Shown piece after piece: positions 6,575 through 8,235 of a DNA stretch of 8,235 nucleotides (position 1 is its first letter; every line of letters begins with the position of its first letter). A program made the translations under genes and the position numbers. Below the pieces are notes generated by a model that was given only the letters and a program-made list of their open reading frames with translations, was not told the DNA's origin and ran no database searches. The stretch comes from Burkholderiales bacterium (GTDB lineage Bacteria > Pseudomonadota > Gammaproteobacteria > Burkholderiales > Burkholderiaceae_C), in NCBI GenBank assembly GCA_011391855.1, contig JAABPT010000040.1, positions 1 through 8,235 on the forward strand, in the 5' to 3' direction.

Positions 6575-7213
6575 TCATCGGAACAGGCTGATCAGGTGCG
6601 AGCGTGAACGCACGTCGAGCGCCAGAAGCAACGACGAAACGTAGTTCTTGACGGTGCCCAGCGAGAGCTTCGTGACCGTGCTGATCTCCTGGTTGGTGCA
6701 ACCCGAAAGCACCAGTTCCAGAATCTCCAGGTGCCTGGGCCCCAGTTCGGCGACACGGTCGTAGACCGCCGTGGCCGGCAAGCGCGGAAACGATGCCGTG
6801 CCGATGGGCGGCAGCCGCCCCCCGAGGCCAGGTCGTGACTGCAGGATGGCCTTCAGTGCCTCTTGCAGCTGCCGCGGGTTCGATCCCTTGCTGACATATC
6901 CGACCGCTCCGAGCGCGCGAGCCTGCCGAACGACGAACTCGTCCTGCGTCGCGCTGAACACAGCCACGTTCGCCTTCGAATGTGTTTGCAGGAAGAGGCG
7001 CAGCCCCTGAAGGCCCTTGCTGTCCGCCAGATTGAGGTCGAGCAGCACGAGATCGATGCCGGGCTCGGCGGTGAAGGCCCGCACGGCGTCTTCGAGCGTT
7101 GCAGCCTCCAGCCAGTCGATCGGGATACCCTGAACCTCGGGACAGGCCGACTTCACGCCAACTCTGATGAGTTCATGGTCGTCCACCAGCAGAAACTTGT
7201 AGGCAGTGAGCAT
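6575..7213 (-). CDS. NarL/FixJ-family response regulator with LuxR-type DNA-binding domain
   Basis: A 212-residue two-component regulator. The receiver domain (about 5-122) has the acidic pair Asp11/Asp12, phospho-acceptor Asp59 in Leu-Leu-Asp-Leu-Asn, Ser87 at the switch position and Lys109 in Val-Ser-Lys-Gly. A Pro/Gly-rich linker (about 127-147) leads to a LuxR helix-turn-helix (about 157-210) containing Leu-Gly-Pro-Arg-His-Leu-Glu-Ile-Leu and the Asn-Gln-Glu-Ile-Ser ... Leu-Gly-Thr-Val-Lys-Asn-Tyr-Val recognition region. All key phosphorelay residues are present. It precedes the hybrid kinase by 43 bases and is very probably co-transcribed and its partner. Its most obvious candidate target is the T6SS operon downstream, but that is inference from position. 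The ATG has no clear Shine-Dalgarno sequence; the short N-terminus before the first beta strand is normal for the family. Confidence 0.93.
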   Translation of the reverse strand: MLTAYKFLLVDDHELIRVGVKSACPEVQGIPIDWLEAATLEDAVRAFTAEPGIDLVLLDLNLADSKGLQGLRLFLQTHSKANVAVFSATQDEFVVRQARALGAVGYVSKGSNPRQLQEALKAILQSRPGLGGRLPPIGTASFPRLPATAVYDRVAELGPRHLEILELVLSGCTNQEISTVTKLSLGTVKNYVSSLLLALDVRSRSHLISLFR

Positions 7214-7263
7214 CGATTCGAGCCGTTCGTTAAGCCTTGAGCAACGGCTTGTTCGTCGCGACC

Positions 7264-7398
7264 GATGTTAGGGCAACGCTGAACAAGTCCGCCACGGGTT
7301 ACCCGCGGCTGGGTCTGCAGGGCATGCTGGGGCTGTGCTTCGGGCAGCGCTGGTTCGACCTGGCCGACGCGGCGTGCGAAGACTTGCTGGACCGCTGA
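7264..7398 (+). pseudogene. possible remnant of an IS5-type transposase N-terminus
   Basis: On the plus strand, a stretch open from 7234 to a TGA at 7396-7398 translates near its end to Gly-Tyr-Pro-Arg-Leu-Gly-Leu-Gln-Gly-Met-Leu-Gly-Leu-Cys-Phe-Gly-Gln-Arg-Trp-Phe, then Asp-Leu-Ala-Asp-Ala-Ala-Cys-Glu-Asp-Leu-Leu-Asp-Arg. This follows the N-terminal pattern of IS5-family transposases (Tyr-Pro-Leu-x-x-Met-Leu ... Gln-x-Trp-Phe-x-Leu-Ser-Asp-x-Ala-x-Glu-Asp-x-Leu), recalled from memory. It has no start codon at the proper place, no catalytic domain and stops after the motif, so it would be a dead fragment. It lies antisense in the spacer between the ABC gene and the response regulator. The rest of the 7214-7412 spacer holds no gene that I can support; it must carry any promoter of the regulator/kinase pair, but I see no convincing -35/-10 pair. 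Confidence 0.45.
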
Positions 7399-7412
7399 TT
7401 TGGCTGTGGACC

Positions 7413-8235
7413 TCAGCCAGCCCCGCCTTCCGACTCCCCGCTCTGCTGCAGCCGCCACATCTGCGCATAACGCCCGCCGCGCGCCAGCAGTTCGGCATGC
7501 GGCCCGCGCTCGACGATGCGGCCGGCCTCCAGCACCACGATTTCGTGCGCGTCGACCACCGTGCTCAGCCGGTGCGCAATCACTAGCGCCGTCTTGCCCT
7601 GCGACACGGCGCGCAGTTCGGCCTGGATGGCGCGTTCGTTGGCCGAGTCCAGCGCCGAGGTGGCCTCGTCGAAGATCAGGATCGGCGGGTTCTTCAGCAG
7701 CGTGCGCGCGATGGCCACGCGTTGCTTCTCGCCGCCGCTGAGCTTCAGGCCGCGTTCGCCGACCATGGTGTCGTAGCCCTTGGGTGTGGCGGCGATGAAA
7801 TCATGGATATGCGCCGCCTTGGCCACAGCCTCCACTTCGGCGCGGCTGGCACCGGGGCGGCCGTAGGCGATGTTGTATTCCACCGTATCGTTGAACAGCA
7901 CCGTATCCTGCGGCACGATGCCGATGGCACGCCGCAGGCTGCCCTGCGTCACCTGGCGGATGTCTTGGCCGTCGATGGTGATGCGCCGCCGCTCACGTCG
8001 TAGAAGCGGTACAGCAGCCGCGCCAGCGTGGATTTGCCCGCTCCTGAAGGCCCGACCACCGCCACCGTCTTGCCGGCCGGGATCTCGAAGCTCAGGTCGT
8101 GCAGGATCGGCCGCTCGGCGTCGTAGGCGAAGGACACACGCTCGAAGCGCACTGCGCCGTCGGTGACGCGCAGTTCGCCGGCGCCCGGCGGGTCGTCCAC
8201 CTCGCGATGCCGCGCCAGCAGCAGGAACATCTTGT
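7413..8235 (-). pseudogene. Atm1/ABCB7-like ABC exporter, nucleotide-binding domain, frameshifted and cut by window edge
   Basis: The C-terminal ATPase half of a fused permease/ATPase exporter; the membrane domain would lie beyond 8235. In order: Walker A Gly-Pro-Ser-Gly-Ala-Gly-Lys-Ser-Thr, then Leu-Tyr-Arg-Phe-Tyr-Asp-Val-Ser-Gly-Gly, Q-loop Ile-Val-Pro-Gln-Asp-Thr, signature Leu-Ser-Gly-Gly-Glu-Lys-Gln, Walker B Ile-Leu-Ile-Phe-Asp-Glu-Ala-Thr, D-loop Ser-Ala-Leu-Asp-Ser and H-loop Ile-Ala-His-Arg-Leu-Ser. The stretch QDTVLFNDTVEYNIAYGRPG is typical of Atm1/ABCB7-type exporters (metal or glutathione conjugates). After Val-Ser-Gly-Gly the frame is lost near 7983-7990: one missing base would restore the expected Arg-Ile-Thr-Ile-Asp-Gly-Gln-Asp-Ile-Arg-Gln-Val. 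As written, the upstream frame ends in TGA at 7949-7951, overlapping a GTG at 7950-7952 that opens the downstream frame. This may be a real mutation or a sequencing error. It is not a T6SS gene. Confidence 0.85.

Noticed and set aside
7214..7300. Sigma-70 promoter for the response regulator gene
   Set aside because: A TAACAT box could be a -10 element, but no acceptable -35 lies at the right distance; too weak to list.
7402..7418. GGCTG/CAGCC hairpin at the end of the ABC gene as a terminator
   Set aside because: It has only five base pairs, straddles the stop codon and is followed by AAATCAG rather than a U run.
1..8235. CRISPR array, tRNA or rRNA genes, toxin-antitoxin or immunity pair
   Set aside because: No regularly spaced repeats, no cloverleaf or rRNA-like stretch and no small gene pair were seen; the window is almost fully occupied by the listed genes.

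Overview
The window is a GC-rich stretch from what is most likely a betaproteobacterium of the order Burkholderiales. This is inferred from base composition, codon use and the look of the proteins; no database was consulted. All intact genes read on the minus strand, so the biological order runs from the right end of the window to the left.

Layout from right (upstream) to left: (1) 8235-7413, the C-terminal nucleotide-binding domain of an Atm1/ABCB7-like ABC exporter, cut by the window edge and split by an apparent one-base frameshift near 7983-7990; (2) 7412-7214, a roughly 200-base spacer holding, on the plus strand, what looks like a decayed N-terminal piece of an IS5-type transposase; (3) 7213-6575, a NarL/FixJ response regulator; (4) 6531-4744, a membrane-anchored hybrid histidine kinase with its own receiver domain; (5) 4743-4611, a 133-base spacer with two adjacent inverted repeats; (6) 4610-1, the start of a type VI secretion system (T6SS) operon: tssA, tssB, tssC, hcp, a second divergent hcp-family gene, and the first 106 codons of tagJ (impE), which runs off the left edge.

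The T6SS genes work together. TssB and TssC form the contractile sheath, Hcp forms the inner tube that is fired, TssA primes and coordinates tube and sheath growth at the baseplate, and TagJ binds TssB as a sheath accessory. The order tssA-tssB-tssC-hcp-tagJ is that of the Pseudomonas aeruginosa H1 cluster, except that here an extra hcp-like gene sits between hcp and tagJ. The remaining structural genes (tssE, tssF, tssG, clpV and others) would be expected beyond position 1.

The kinase and response regulator lie directly upstream on the same strand, which suggests that they control the cluster, but this is inference. The points most worth a second look are the tandem, unlike hcp genes, the paired inverted repeats ahead of tssA, the kinase/regulator pair, the frameshifted ABC gene and the transposase remnant at the edge of the cluster. 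I see no CRISPR array, tRNA, rRNA or clearly novel defence system.
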